In this document: positions 9,225 to 18,537 of the stretch, in pieces
Layout: the number at the start of each line of letters is the position of its first letter
How positions within the stretch are numbered: position 1 is the stretch's first letter
Origin: Nocardia araoensis NBRC 100135
Lineage (GTDB): Bacteria; Actinomycetota; Actinomycetes; Mycobacteriales; Mycobacteriaceae
Reading direction: 5' to 3'
Assembly: GCF_000308435.1 (NCBI RefSeq)
Contig: NZ_BAFR01000113.1
Span: 1 to 64,000 of the forward strand
Length of the DNA: 64,000 nucleotides
Translations under genes and position numbers: made by a program
The notes under the pieces: generated by a model
Databases searched by the model: none
Seen by the model: only the letters and a program-made list of their open reading frames with translations
Told to the model about the DNA's origin: nothing

Positions 9225-9231
9225 GTTCCCG

Positions 9232-10932
9232 GTGACCGACTCCGATGACGGCTGGGCCGACGCCCACTGGGACGACCGGCTGCGGCTGTTCTCTTTCGCC
9301 ACCGCCGAGCGGCGCGCCGACTACCTCCGGGTGCTGCGCGCGTTCGACGGCGCGCGGGCGGCGTACGTGGTGCTGCTGCACGCGGACGACGTCGCGGAGT
9401 GGATCGAACGCAACGGGAACGCCCTGCGCGCTCCCGATTCGATCGCTACGAACCGACCGGCCGCGAAGACCGGGGTGGATCCGACGGAACCGCGCACGCG
9501 TCCGTCGGATGCCCCCGAGGACGAGCCGGAACCCGCTGCGGGGGGCCGGTCGACGGAGACGCTCCGCCGGGCTGCGGCGCCGCGGCTGACCGCGGCCGAC
9601 ATCGGCCCGCTGCTCGACCAGCTGCACCAATGGGGCGTGCTCGAGCGCAGTTACGACGGAACCCGCGCCGCGACGCTGGCCGAATATCGCAATCGGCATT
9701 ATGTGTACCAGTTCTCCCAGGCGGGTTTCCAGGCCTACCAGGCGGTCGCCGGTGTGCTCAGCGCCCGCCTGGACGAAGCCTCGTTGTCGCGTCTGGTGCT
9801 GCCGGAGCTGCTGGCCGATCTGCACACCCTGGCCGAGGTCAACCGGGCGGGTGACGCCGAACGCGTCTATCGGACGCTGCGCCGGCTCGACACCGCGCTG
9901 TCCGATCTGGCCGCCCGCGCCGCGCACTTCTATCTGGGGCTCGGCGACCTGGTCCGCACCACCGAGATCACCCCGGAATCGTTTCTCGCGCACAAGGACG
10001 CGCTGCTGGCGCACATGCGGGAGTTCAGCCTCGACCTGGCCCGGTTCACCCCGCGGCTGGCGGCCGCGATCGCCGAGATCGAGGAGACCGGCGTCGACGA
10101 CCTGATCTCGCGGGCGGCGCGCTGCGACGAACGGGTCCTGCTGAGCGTCGAGGAACGCCGGTCGGATTGGCAGGCCAGGTGGGACGGACTGCGTACCTGG
10201 TTCGTGGCCTCCGGCGGCGGAGAACAGGCGGGGACGACGGAAGCCGAACGCCTGCGCGAGGCCACCATGAGTGCCATCGCGGCGGTGCTCTCGCTCTTGC
10301 GGCGGGTCACCGAGACGCGTCGCGGCGGGGTCAGCCGCGAGTCGGCCTTGCGGCATCTGGCCGGCTGGTTCACCGCGGCGCCCACTGTCGACAGCGCTCA
10401 CGCTTTGTTCGACGTGGTGTTCGCACTGGGCAAGCCGCGACACCTGGCGATGGAGCACCCGGACGCCGACGTGATTCCGGCGATTCGATCTTGGTGGGAC
10501 GCACCACCATTGGAGATCTCGCGGACGCTCGCCGAAACCGGGCGCCCACCAGCGGCGGGTGCACCCGCCCGTATCCATCGCAACGACGCGGGTATCCGGC
10601 GTCTGCGCGAGGCGCAGTTGGACGCGCAGCGGGCCCGCGCCGAGGCCGCCAGATCGCTGGCCTCCGGCGACGTGCACGAACGGGTGCTGGACGACCGGGA
10701 AACCGAAGTGCTGCTGCGGCTGCTCGACGCCGCGTCCACCGCGTGGGTTCCGGTGCGCGGCCGGGTGGCAGGCACCACCGGCTCCGACAGCGGCGTCACA
10801 CTGACGGTGTCCGAGCACGACGGCCCGACCGTGGTGCGCACCACTCGGGGGCTGCTGCGGTTGAACAACCGGTCGCTGAAGATCGAGCAGACGACCGGAA
10901 CACGGTCCCGCCCGCGCGGGGAGCACGGCTGA
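9232..10932 (+). CDS. jetA: Wadjet-type JetA (TIGR02677 / DUF2397 family)
   Basis: 566 residues from GTG 9232. LRLFSFATAERRADYLRVLR at the N-terminus and LLDQLHQWGVLERSYDG are hallmarks of TIGR02677/DUF2397, the kleisin-like subunit of the four-gene cassette later named Wadjet (JetABCD). Wadjet is an SMC-like complex that loop-extrudes and cuts closed circular plasmids. The frame is open back to GTG 9121, overlapping the stop of the XRE gene, but those 37 residues are Arg/Pro-rich; the conserved region begins just after 9232. Residues about 60-105 are a Pro/Asp/Glu-rich insert. The stop overlaps the jetB ATG by one base (TGATG), so the two are translationally coupled. Confidence 0.88.
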   Translation: MTDSDDGWADAHWDDRLRLFSFATAERRADYLRVLRAFDGARAAYVVLLHADDVAEWIERNGNALRAPDSIATNRPAAKTGVDPTEPRTRPSDAPEDEPEPAAGGRSTETLRRAAAPRLTAADIGPLLDQLHQWGVLERSYDGTRAATLAEYRNRHYVYQFSQAGFQAYQAVAGVLSARLDEASLSRLVLPELLADLHTLAEVNRAGDAERVYRTLRRLDTALSDLAARAAHFYLGLGDLVRTTEITPESFLAHKDALLAHMREFSLDLARFTPRLAAAIAEIEETGVDDLISRAARCDERVLLSVEERRSDWQARWDGLRTWFVASGGGEQAGTTEAERLREATMSAIAAVLSLLRRVTETRRGGVSRESALRHLAGWFTAAPTVDSAHALFDVVFALGKPRHLAMEHPDADVIPAIRSWWDAPPLEISRTLAETGRPPAAGAPARIHRNDAGIRRLREAQLDAQRARAEAARSLASGDVHERVLDDRETEVLLRLLDAASTAWVPVRGRVAGTTGSDSGVTLTVSEHDGPTVVRTTRGLLRLNNRSLKIEQTTGTRSRPRGEHG

Positions 10933-12356
10933 TGCACGCACGCACCATAGATGCGCTCGCGCTGGACAACTATCAACGCGCCGCCCGGGTCGTGCTGGCC
11001 AACCACCTGGTCACCCGCACCTATCCCGACCGGATCGCCCTGCCGCTGATCCGGCGCTGGGCCACCGAGTTGCGCGAGGACCTCGCCGAATTGTTCGGCT
11101 ACCGGCTCGAAGTCACCGAGACCACCGCGCGGGTCTTCCCGGTCATCGACCGCCTGGACGCGGGCAAGCCGGCGCGCACACCCGCCGAGCGTGTCTTCGA
11201 CCGCCGCCGCTACGCCTACCTCGCCCTCGCGCTTGCCGCGCTGGGTCGGGCCGGGGACCAGATCACGCTGTCCGAACTGGCCGATCAGGTCGCCGCCTAC
11301 GCGAACCGGGTGGAAGGTCTGGAGCTGGCCACCGACCGGGCCGCCGACCGCGACGCGTTCGTCGACGCGGTGGGCTGGCTGACCGTGCGCGGCGCGCTCA
11401 GCCTGGCCGACGGCGACGCGGGCGGCTGGGCCAGCGATCCGGAGGCCGGTGAGGCGCTCTACGACATCGACCGGCCGGTGGTCTTCGCGCTGTTCCGGCC
11501 GCCGCGGGCGCTGCAACACCTGCACGGAGTGCGCGGGTTGCTGACCGAAGAACCCATGGTCACCGGCGTTTCCGCGCACGCGACGACCACCGCGGAGATC
11601 GCACGCCGGGTGCGCAGGGCGCTGGTCGAGCAGCCGGTGGTGTACGCCGAGGATCTCGCGCCCGAGGAGCGTCCCGTTCTCGCCCAGGAGCGACTCGTCG
11701 CGGAGGTCGAACTGTTCACCGGACTGCGCGCCGAACGCCGTGCGGAGGGGGTGGCGCTCATCGACACCTCGGGGCGGCTGTCGGACGTCCGCTTCCCAGG
11801 GACCGGGACGCTCGCGCAGGTCGCCTTGCTGCTGGCCGGTGAGATCGCCGACCGCGTGCTGGACATCGATCACCCGCTGCCGCGGCGCCACACCGGGCCG
11901 GACACGGATGCGGCGCTCGCGGATCAGCTCGACGAAGCCATTCCCGAGTCCACGCTGTTCGTGCCGCTCGCCGAGCCGCGTTCGCCGGATTCGCGCGCCC
12001 CGGAACCGGGCTCGGTCGCGGACACCACGGAACAGACAGATCGGTCTGCCTCATCGGGCTATCCGCTGATCGACCGGGCATGGCTGTATGAGACGGTGCA
12101 GGCGCTGGCCGATCGCTACGGCACGACGTTCGCGGCGCAATGGCAGGCCGACGTACCGCGCCTCGCCACCGAGGTGGTGGCCCTGCTGGAGCGGCTGCGG
12201 CTGGTCCGGGTGACCGACGACGGACTGCTCGTGCTGCCCGCACTGGCCCGCTACCGCGGCGCGGTCGTCACGGTCCGCACCAAGCGGGCCGCGGAACTGT
12301 TCGTCACCGCGGCCGACACCTACGGGCCCGGCGGCGCCGGGACGGAAGGGAACTGA
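10932..12356 (+). CDS. jetB: Wadjet-type JetB (TIGR02678 / DUF2398 family)
   Basis: 474 residues. DNYQRAARVVLANHLVT, TYPDRIALPLIRRWATELRE and RRRYAYLALALAALGRAG match TIGR02678/DUF2398, a winged-helix accessory (KITE-like) subunit that bridges the kleisin and the SMC heads in the complex. The C-terminal half has the expected LIDRAWLYETVQALADRYG and the conserved LPALARYR. A Ser/Pro/Thr-rich linker lies at about residues 345-375. The gene starts on the last base of jetA and ends three bases before jetC, so jetA-B-C form a tight operon with no room for internal promoters. Confidence 0.88.
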   Translation: MHARTIDALALDNYQRAARVVLANHLVTRTYPDRIALPLIRRWATELREDLAELFGYRLEVTETTARVFPVIDRLDAGKPARTPAERVFDRRRYAYLALALAALGRAGDQITLSELADQVAAYANRVEGLELATDRAADRDAFVDAVGWLTVRGALSLADGDAGGWASDPEAGEALYDIDRPVVFALFRPPRALQHLHGVRGLLTEEPMVTGVSAHATTTAEIARRVRRALVEQPVVYAEDLAPEERPVLAQERLVAEVELFTGLRAERRAEGVALIDTSGRLSDVRFPGTGTLAQVALLLAGEIADRVLDIDHPLPRRHTGPDTDAALADQLDEAIPESTLFVPLAEPRSPDSRAPEPGSVADTTEQTDRSASSGYPLIDRAWLYETVQALADRYGTTFAAQWQADVPRLATEVVALLERLRLVRVTDDGLLVLPALARYRGAVVTVRTKRAAELFVTAADTYGPGGAGTEGN

Positions 12357-12359
12357 CGA

Positions 12360-15300
12360 ATGTCGCTCATTCACGGCGGAGTGCGGTTCACCCCGACCCG
12401 CGCCGGGATCGTCAACCTGTGGGACTACCGCGATCAGGAGTTCTGTTTCGCGGACGGCAGATTGGTATTGCGCGGGCCGAACGGGTCGGGCAAGACCAAA
12501 GCGCTGGAGGTGCTGTTCCCGTTCGTCCTGGACGGACGGATCGAGCCGCGCAGGCTGAACCCGTTCGCCGGTGAGGAACGCACGATGAAGTCGAACCTGC
12601 TCTACCGCAAGCAGGACTCGGCCTACTCGTATGTCTGGATGGAGTTCGCCCGGGGCCGCTGGGAGGATCCCGAGGCGGTCACCGTCGGCATCGGCATGCG
12701 GGCCACCCGTTCGTCGGACAAGGTGACCCGCTGGTATTTCGTCGCCGACGGCCGGGTCGGGATCGATTTCTCCTTGATCGGCCCGGACGATCGACCGTTC
12801 ACCCGCAAGCAGCTGGCCGAGCAGATCGGCACCGACTCGATCGTCGACCGGCCGGTGGACTATCGCAACGCCATCGACGCGCGTATGTTCGGCCTCGGGG
12901 CCCAGCGCTACGACCAGCTGATCAATCTGATCCTCACGCTGCGCCGCCCGCAGCTGGCCAAGAATTTGGACCCGCGCGGTTTGTCGCAGGCGCTCACCGA
13001 CGGGCTGCGCCCGCTCGACGAGCAGCTGATCCTGGACGCCGCCCGCTCGTTCAGCGATATGGAGGAGGTCGGCCGCACCCTGGAGGGTTTGGTGCACGCC
13101 GACACCGCGACCAGGGCATTCGTCGAGGTGTATCGGAAATACCTTGCGGTGCAGGCGAAGACGGACGTCGACCAGGTGCGGGTGCGGCTCGACGCGGTGA
13201 CCCACGCGAGCACCGCGCTGTTCGCCGCCACCGCGCTGCGCGAGCGCAGGGAGACCGAGCGCGCCGCGGCCGAGGCCAGGGCCGAGGACGCCGACCGGAC
13301 CTACGAGCAGGCCGTCGCCGACCGGGAGAACCTCCAGCGTTCCAGTGCGTACGAGGGCAAACAGCAGCTCGACGACCTGGCCGACGCGGTGCGGCGGCTG
13401 GAGACCTCGGCCGGCGTGCACGCCGACAAGGCGCTCAAATCCCGCCAGACCTTGGACCAGCGTGCCCAAGAGGCAGAGCGCGCGCGAAACGCGGTGCGCA
13501 CCGCCGCCGCCGCGCTCGCCCGCGGCGAGGACGACCTGCGCGCCGCGGCCGAGGAGGCGGGAATCGCCTGGACGCCGCTGCCGGAGTCGACGCGGGCCGA
13601 ACAGCTCACCGCGGCGGTGCGCGGGCACGCCGAGGAGCGCGACGCCGACGTGCGCGCGGTACGCAAGGCGGTGGCCGCCGTGGACACGGCAGCCGCCGAA
13701 CGCACCAGGGCCGAGCGGCTGGCCGAGCGCGCGCGGGAACTGCGGGACGCCGCCGCGGCGGACGTCGCGCACGCCGAAGCGGCGGTCACCATGAACCGCT
13801 CCGAGGCCGAGGCCGCGTTGCGAACCTGGTGGGGCGAGCATCGTGCGATCTATACCCCGGTACGCGCGGGCCTGCTGGAAGCGTTGAACTCGGCGCTGGC
13901 CGAGGCCGGTTCGGATGCGCCCACCGTCGCCGAAGTGCTGGCCGAACGCACCGAACCCCTGCTCGAGGAGATCCGCACCCGCCGCCAGGAGGCACGCGCC
14001 CGGGTGGCCACGGCCACGGCCCACGTCGAGGAGCTGACCGCCGAACTGGAGCGGGTGACGGCCCGGCGCGACGACGCGCCACCGGCATTCGCGGGCCGCT
14101 CCGGCCGGAACGGCGACCGGCCCGGCGCCGCGCTGTGGCGGCTGGTGCGCTTCGCCGACGACGTACCGCCCGAGACCGCGGCGGGCATCGAGGCCGCGCT
14201 GCACGCCGCGAATCTGCTGGACGCCTGGGTCTGTCCGGAAGGCGAGTTGCCGCCGGACTACGACTCCGATCAGTTCCTGGTGCCGCTGCCCGCATCGGAC
14301 CGCCCGACCGGTCGCACACTCGCCGAGGTGCTGGTCGTGGAGGACGATTCGGACACGCTGGCGGTGCCGCGGCAGGTCGTGGCCGGTGTGCTCGCCTCCA
14401 TCGGCCTGTACGAGGGCGCGGGCGAACCGAACGGCGCGGTGTCGATCGGAGCGAACGGCTCGTTCCGGCAAGGCGTGCAGATCGGCCGCCACCGCAAGAC
14501 CGACGCCGAGTTCATCGGCGCCACGGCGCGAGCCAGGCGCCGCGAGATCCGCTCGGCGGAGTTGACCGCGGCTGTGGCGGCCGCCGAGGAAGACCGCGGC
14601 GCCGCCGAACAGCAGGAGTCCGACGCCCACGCCGAACTCGCGCTAATCTCCGCCGCCGCCAAGGCACTTCCGCGACCGACCGCGGTGACCGCTGCCTTGC
14701 GGGCGGTCTCGGAAGCGGCGGGCGTGCTGCGATCGCGTGCGGAGGCCGCCGCCCACGCCGAGCGCGATCTCGACCAGGCGGTCGCGGACGTGTCCGCCGC
14801 GGAGAAGAAGCTGCGTGCCGCCGCCACCGCGCACCGCACCCCGCGCACGGCCCGTGAGCTCGACGCACTCGCCGCCGCCATCCGCCACTTCGAGAACACC
14901 GGCACCGGATTGCTGCGGCTGCGCGGCGACCACGAGCGGGAACGAGAGCGCGAACGCGAAGCCGAGGACCGCTTGACCGAAGCCGCCGACCTGGCCGAGG
15001 CGTTCGCGGAAGAGGCCGAGGCCGCGCGCACCGGTTACCAGGAACAGCTGCGCAAACTCGAGACCCTGCGCGAGGCCCTCGGCGCGGGCGCGGCCGACAT
15101 CGACCGCGAATTGGAACAGGCCCGGCAGCGGATCGAAACGACCAAGGCCGAGCAGAAGGCCGCGCGCAAGGCCGCCAACCAGGCGATCGAGGCGGTCGGC
15201 GACGCCGAAGCCGCCTACCGGACCGCGCACGAGTCGCTGGCCACCGCGCTCACCGAGGTGCTGGCGGAGGTGAAAGCCCTTGCGCCGTACGCACAGCCGG

Positions 15301-16550
15301 ATCTGCTCACGCTACTCGGCGCGCCCGCCGACGGACGCTGGCCCAGCAGCGACGCCGCCTGGTCGACACCCGAGCAACTGCTGTACCGGATCGCGACAGC
15401 CGGAGCGGAGGCAGCGCCGCGGGTGCTGCCCGACGAAGTCGCCGCGCTGTTCGACAGTCTCACCGCGGCCACGGCGTCGGTGCGCGCGAGCGAGGCGACG
15501 CGCAAGTCCACCCGCACCGCGGTGACCGCGGCGTTGCAGGAGTTCGACGCGGCGTTGGCCGGTTCGGGCCGGGACTACCGGTTGCAGTGGGATGCCGCCG
15601 ACGGCCTCACCGTCGTCCAGGTACACGACGAGCACGGGGTCTCCGCCCTGGCCGACTTCGCCGCACGGATCGACGCCGCGCGCCGGGATCAGGAACTGCT
15701 GCTCACCGACGCCGAGCGCCGGATCCTGGAGGATGCCCTGTTGACCGGCCTGGCCCAGCAGATCCACGAACGCACCAGCGACGCGCGCGATCTGATCGCC
15801 AGGATGGGCGCGGAGATGAAGCAGCGACGGATGTCCTCGGGCAACACCATCGGCGTGCACTGGGTGCTCGCCGACAGCCTGTCCGACGCGGCGCGGGCGA
15901 TGTGCAAGCTGCTCGACCGGGATGCCTCGGCGCTGACGGCGGAGGATCTGGCGGCGATCCGGGCGCACTTCGCCTCCGAGATCAGGGCGGCGCGGGCCGC
16001 GCACCCGGAACGCTCCTATCCCGAGATCCTGGCCGCGACCTTGGACTACCGCACCTGGCGGGTCTTCTCCTTCACCTTGATCTCCGCCGACGGCAGCGAG
16101 GACAAGCTCACCGTGGCCAGGCACAGCGCGCTGTCCGGCGGTGAGCAGTCGGTGTCGCTGCATCTGCCGCTGTTCGCCGCGGCGCACGTCATGCTCGATT
16201 CGGCCGACCCGCAGGCCCCGCGCCTGCTGGCGCTGGACGAGGCGTTCGCGGGTGTCGACGACAACGGCCGCAGCGAATTGCTCGGATTGAGCGTGCAATT
16301 CGACCTCGATCTGTTCATGACCGGCTACGACCTGTGGATCACCTACCCGCATGTCCCGGCGTGCGCGCACTACGACTTGGCGCACTCGGCGGCCGAGAAC
16401 ACCGTCAGCGCGACGCTGCTGGTGTGGGACAGCGGCGATCTGCTCGCCGAACACGACGGAACGGATCTCACCGCCGCGCTCGGCTCCCCCGATCGGCGCA
16501 GGCTTCCGACCACGATCGAGGGCGGGCTGGAACTCACACCGGTGACCTGA
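12360..16550 (+). CDS. jetC: Wadjet-type JetC, SMC-like ATPase (TIGR02680 family)
   Basis: 1396 residues, the usual size of TIGR02680. FTPTRAGIVNLWDYRDQEF leads into Walker A GPNGSGKT (39-46); about 1000 residues of Ala/Glu/Arg-rich coiled coil with a central hinge-like globule (about 590-720) follow; the C-terminal head carries SALSGGEQ (1256-1263) and Walker B LLALDEA with catalytic E1294. All ATPase motifs are intact, so the motor should be functional. It should dimerise, bind JetA and JetB and extrude plasmid DNA. The cassette normally ends with jetD (TIGR02679; DUF3323/DUF2399, Toprim-like), the plasmid-cutting nuclease. Here the next gene, 21 bases on, is an ArsR regulator on the other strand. 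Confidence 0.92.
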   Translation: MSLIHGGVRFTPTRAGIVNLWDYRDQEFCFADGRLVLRGPNGSGKTKALEVLFPFVLDGRIEPRRLNPFAGEERTMKSNLLYRKQDSAYSYVWMEFARGRWEDPEAVTVGIGMRATRSSDKVTRWYFVADGRVGIDFSLIGPDDRPFTRKQLAEQIGTDSIVDRPVDYRNAIDARMFGLGAQRYDQLINLILTLRRPQLAKNLDPRGLSQALTDGLRPLDEQLILDAARSFSDMEEVGRTLEGLVHADTATRAFVEVYRKYLAVQAKTDVDQVRVRLDAVTHASTALFAATALRERRETERAAAEARAEDADRTYEQAVADRENLQRSSAYEGKQQLDDLADAVRRLETSAGVHADKALKSRQTLDQRAQEAERARNAVRTAAAALARGEDDLRAAAEEAGIAWTPLPESTRAEQLTAAVRGHAEERDADVRAVRKAVAAVDTAAAERTRAERLAERARELRDAAAADVAHAEAAVTMNRSEAEAALRTWWGEHRAIYTPVRAGLLEALNSALAEAGSDAPTVAEVLAERTEPLLEEIRTRRQEARARVATATAHVEELTAELERVTARRDDAPPAFAGRSGRNGDRPGAALWRLVRFADDVPPETAAGIEAALHAANLLDAWVCPEGELPPDYDSDQFLVPLPASDRPTGRTLAEVLVVEDDSDTLAVPRQVVAGVLASIGLYEGAGEPNGAVSIGANGSFRQGVQIGRHRKTDAEFIGATARARRREIRSAELTAAVAAAEEDRGAAEQQESDAHAELALISAAAKALPRPTAVTAALRAVSEAAGVLRSRAEAAAHAERDLDQAVADVSAAEKKLRAAATAHRTPRTARELDALAAAIRHFENTGTGLLRLRGDHEREREREREAEDRLTEAADLAEAFAEEAEAARTGYQEQLRKLETLREALGAGAADIDRELEQARQRIETTKAEQKAARKAANQAIEAVGDAEAAYRTAHESLATALTEVLAEVKALAPYAQPDLLTLLGAPADGRWPSSDAAWSTPEQLLYRIATAGAEAAPRVLPDEVAALFDSLTAATASVRASEATRKSTRTAVTAALQEFDAALAGSGRDYRLQWDAADGLTVVQVHDEHGVSALADFAARIDAARRDQELLLTDAERRILEDALLTGLAQQIHERTSDARDLIARMGAEMKQRRMSSGNTIGVHWVLADSLSDAARAMCKLLDRDASALTAEDLAAIRAHFASEIRAARAAHPERSYPEILAATLDYRTWRVFSFTLISADGSEDKLTVARHSALSGGEQSVSLHLPLFAAAHVMLDSADPQAPRLLALDEAFAGVDDNGRSELLGLSVQFDLDLFMTGYDLWITYPHVPACAHYDLAHSAAENTVSATLLVWDSGDLLAEHDGTDLTAALGSPDRRRLPTTIEGGLELTPVT

Positions 16551-16571
16551 CCGCCATCCGGGCCGGGTGGC

Positions 16572-16886
16572 TCACTCCGGCAGGTCGCGGCGCGCGGCGT
16601 CGAGCAGGGAGTCCAGCAGTCCGGGGAAGCGGGCGTCCAGGTCGTCGCGACGCAAGGAGAGCAGCAGTTCCCGGCCGGAGGGCCGCTGCCGGATCACTCC
16701 GGCGTCGCGCAGCACACGCCAATGATGGGTCAGGTTCGACTTGGCCACGTCCGGCAGCACCGAGCCGCAAGTGTGCTCGCCGCCGTCGGCCAGTATCCGC
16801 ACCACGCGCAGCCGCAGCGGGTTGCCGAGGGCGGTGAGCACATTCGTCAGCTGGATCTGCGCTCGCTCGGGATGGGCCGCGATCAC
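16572..16886 (-). CDS. ArsR-type winged-helix transcriptional regulator
   Basis: 104 residues starting with GTG. LTNVLTALGNPLRLRVVRIL, then the recognition region KSNLTHHWRVLRDAGVIRQR and the wing (RPSGRELLLSL), are typical of the ArsR/SmtB family. A single cysteine (HTCG) precedes the recognition helix, so it lacks the paired cysteines of classical arsenic sensors. It is divergent from an SDR gene across a short region with an inverted repeat, the usual layout of a repressor and its one target. TAACCT six bases before the GTG suggests a leaderless transcript. It converges on jetC with only 21 bases between them. Confidence 0.88.
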   Translation of the reverse strand: MIAAHPERAQIQLTNVLTALGNPLRLRVVRILADGGEHTCGSVLPDVAKSNLTHHWRVLRDAGVIRQRPSGRELLLSLRRDDLDARFPGLLDSLLDAARRDLPE

Positions 16887-16892
16887 GCGAAC

Positions 16893-16898
16893 AGGTTA
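16893..16898 (-). promoter_or_regulatory. Candidate leaderless -10 element of the ArsR gene
   Basis: On the minus strand TAACCT is followed by six bases and the GTG start codon at 16886. Confidence 0.45.
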
Positions 16899-16922
16899 GC
16901 GCGGCAGTTGACACACAGTCGA

Positions 16923-16946
16923 ACTGTACATGAGTATTCGTACAAT
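16923..16946. promoter_or_regulatory. Probable ArsR operator in the arsR-SDR intergenic region
   Basis: ACTGTAC (16923-16929) and GTACAAT (16940-16946) form an inverted repeat matching at 6 of 7 positions around a 10-base spacer. The right arm contains TACAAT (16941-16946), a good -10 for the SDR gene, so a bound repressor would block it. Confidence 0.5.
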
Positions 16947-16968
16947 TAGATCTACTTGGGAGGTTCTC

Positions 16969-17739
16969 GTGGGCGCTGGCAGTGACCGTTTCGACGGCAA
17001 GGTCGCGTTGATCACCGGCGGATCGAGCGGCATGGGCTTCGCCACCGCGCGACGCCTGCTCGGCGAGGGCGCGCACGTCGTCGTCACCGGGCGCGACAAG
17101 AGTCGCCTCGACGCCGCCGCCGAAGAGCTCGGCCATGCCGACCGCGTCCTCGCGGTGGCGGGCGACGTGTCGGACCTCGCCGATCTCGACACCCTCGTCG
17201 CGGCCGTCGCGCAGCGGTACGGACGCCTCGACGTCGTCTTCGCGAACGCGGGCATCGCCGCGTTCCAGCCGACCGCCGACATCACCGAGGCCGAGTTCGA
17301 CCGCGTGGTGAACATCAACTTCAAAGGGGTCTTCTTCACCATTCAGAAGACCCTCCCCCTGGTCGCCGACCACGGCGCGATCGTCGTCAACGCCTCCTGG
17401 GCGCTGCATCGCGGCGTCCCCGGAGCGTCCCTCTACTCGGCCACCAAGGCGGCCGTGCACAACTTGGCGCGCAGTCTCGCCGCCGAGCTGGCGCCGCGCG
17501 GCATCCGGGTCAACTCGGTCAGCCCCGGCTACATCGCGACGCCGTCGTTCCGCGCCAACGTCTCCGCCGAAGCCCAGGCGGCGATCAGCGCCACGGTGGC
17601 GGCCGGGCACGTCGGCACCGCCGAGAACGTGGCCGACGCCGTCGCCTTCCTCGCGTCGGGTGAGGCGTCCTATGTCAACGGACAGGACCTACTCGTCGAC
17701 GGCGGCCTGATCGCCGCCGTTCCCGACCCGATGGTCTAG
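16969..17739 (+). CDS. Short-chain dehydrogenase/reductase
   Basis: 256 residues from GTG 16969, chosen because GGGAGG lies five bases upstream; the frame is open to 16930 but that stretch contains the operator. Classical SDR motifs: TGGSSGMG (NAD(P) binding), NAG, the catalytic serine in NASWAL, and YSATK with the active tyrosine and lysine. The C-terminal GQDLLVDGG is typical of this family. The glycine-rich loop followed by GRDKSR suggests NADPH preference. The substrate cannot be read from sequence. Likely repressed by the divergent ArsR protein. Confidence 0.9.
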   Translation: MGAGSDRFDGKVALITGGSSGMGFATARRLLGEGAHVVVTGRDKSRLDAAAEELGHADRVLAVAGDVSDLADLDTLVAAVAQRYGRLDVVFANAGIAAFQPTADITEAEFDRVVNINFKGVFFTIQKTLPLVADHGAIVVNASWALHRGVPGASLYSATKAAVHNLARSLAAELAPRGIRVNSVSPGYIATPSFRANVSAEAQAAISATVAAGHVGTAENVADAVAFLASGEASYVNGQDLLVDGGLIAAVPDPMV

Positions 17740-17752
17740 CGTTGCGTCGCGG

Positions 17753-17788
17753 CAGCGGCGGTCGGCATGCGCTCGCGGCCCGCCGCTG
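17753..17788. terminator. Possible bidirectional hairpin between the SDR gene and vanY
   Basis: CAGCGGCGG (17753-17761) and CCGCCGCTG (17780-17788) are perfect inverted copies in the gap between convergent genes. The loop is long (18 bases) and no T-tract follows, so its action as a terminator is uncertain. Confidence 0.3.
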
Positions 17789-17852
17789 CGCCGGACACGG
17801 GGAGCGATCGACAATGCCGGCAACGGTTTTCGAAGTGGTCGAACCGACCCGA

Positions 17853-18380
17853 TCACCGCACGCTGGCGTCGGGCAGCATGGGCGGGCACGGCGTACCCGG
17901 CACGGTCTGCAACTCGAAATGCCAATACTCGTTCTCGAACGAGCGGCAGAGGCCCCATCGGTAGCCGTTCTCCTCCAGCCACCGCGCGCCCTGCTGCGGA
18001 CCGACATCGATGGCGTCCCCGGACACGTGCGTGGACTCCTCCGGCGGCAGCACCCAGCGACGCGCGTTGTCCGGCCCGTAGGTCGCCACACCGTCCTCCC
18101 ACAGCGCCTGCTGCTCGGCAGGCGTCCGGTATCCGGACGTGATGGACAGGGGCACACCCTGCGCGTGCGCCTCTCGCTCGGCCAAGGTGTACGCCAGCGC
18201 CAGCCTGGGATCGAGCCCTTCGGTCCCGGTCGCCGAGCCCACCGACTCCCGCTGCTCGATGGCGACCGCCGCGTCGGCCCGCGCCTCCGCCATCGAAAAA
18301 CCGGTCGCGACCAGCGCCGGAAGCACCGCCACCGATAGTCCCACCGCCACCCGGCTCCGCCCAGCATTCCCAAACACCAT
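17853..18380 (-). CDS. Secreted D-alanyl-D-alanine carboxypeptidase, VanY/M15B family
   Basis: 175 residues with a signal peptide (hydrophobic VAVGLSVAVLPALVATGFSM, likely cleavage after ARA/ADA near residue 37). The M15 zinc-peptidase motifs are complete: STHVSGDAIDVG gives zinc ligands H118 and D125, and YWHFE gives H154; SGYRT is also present. It trims the terminal D-alanine of peptidoglycan stems outside the membrane. TAGCAT six bases before the ATG suggests a leaderless transcript. No van regulatory genes are nearby, so a housekeeping cell-wall role is more likely than glycopeptide resistance. Confidence 0.9.
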   Translation of the reverse strand: MVFGNAGRSRVAVGLSVAVLPALVATGFSMAEARADAAVAIEQRESVGSATGTEGLDPRLALAYTLAEREAHAQGVPLSITSGYRTPAEQQALWEDGVATYGPDNARRWVLPPEESTHVSGDAIDVGPQQGARWLEENGYRWGLCRSFENEYWHFELQTVPGTPCPPMLPDASVR

Positions 18381-18386
18381 GCGCCG

Positions 18387-18392
18387 ATGCTA
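18387..18392 (-). promoter_or_regulatory. Candidate leaderless -10 element of the vanY-like gene
   Basis: On the minus strand TAGCAT is followed by six bases and the ATG at 18380. Confidence 0.45.
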
Positions 18393-18537
18393 TCGCCTAT
18401 GCCGGGTTTGCCCCGATCGGAGGCGCACGGCGACCGCATTCCGCGCGGTAGCCGCGCGGCGCTCTCACGGTGTTTCCGCGCGGCGGAGGACAGGTCGCCG
18501 TCGCAGTACCGGATCCGGCCCGGCGGGTGCGAGACTT

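Noticed and set aside
12051..14630. An 859-codon frame antisense to jetC (and others antisense to mce, e.g. 45246-46985)
   Set aside because: Same GC-bias artefact; no start signals or known motifs, and the opposite strand codes a conserved protein.
16551..16571. A jetD remnant or efficient terminator after jetC
   Set aside because: Only 21 bases are available; a short imperfect hairpin is there but nothing resembling coding sequence of the nuclease.
17853..18380. A glycopeptide-resistance (van) gene
   Set aside because: VanY-type fold, but no vanHAX, vanRS or related genes nearby; a general cell-wall carboxypeptidase is more likely.
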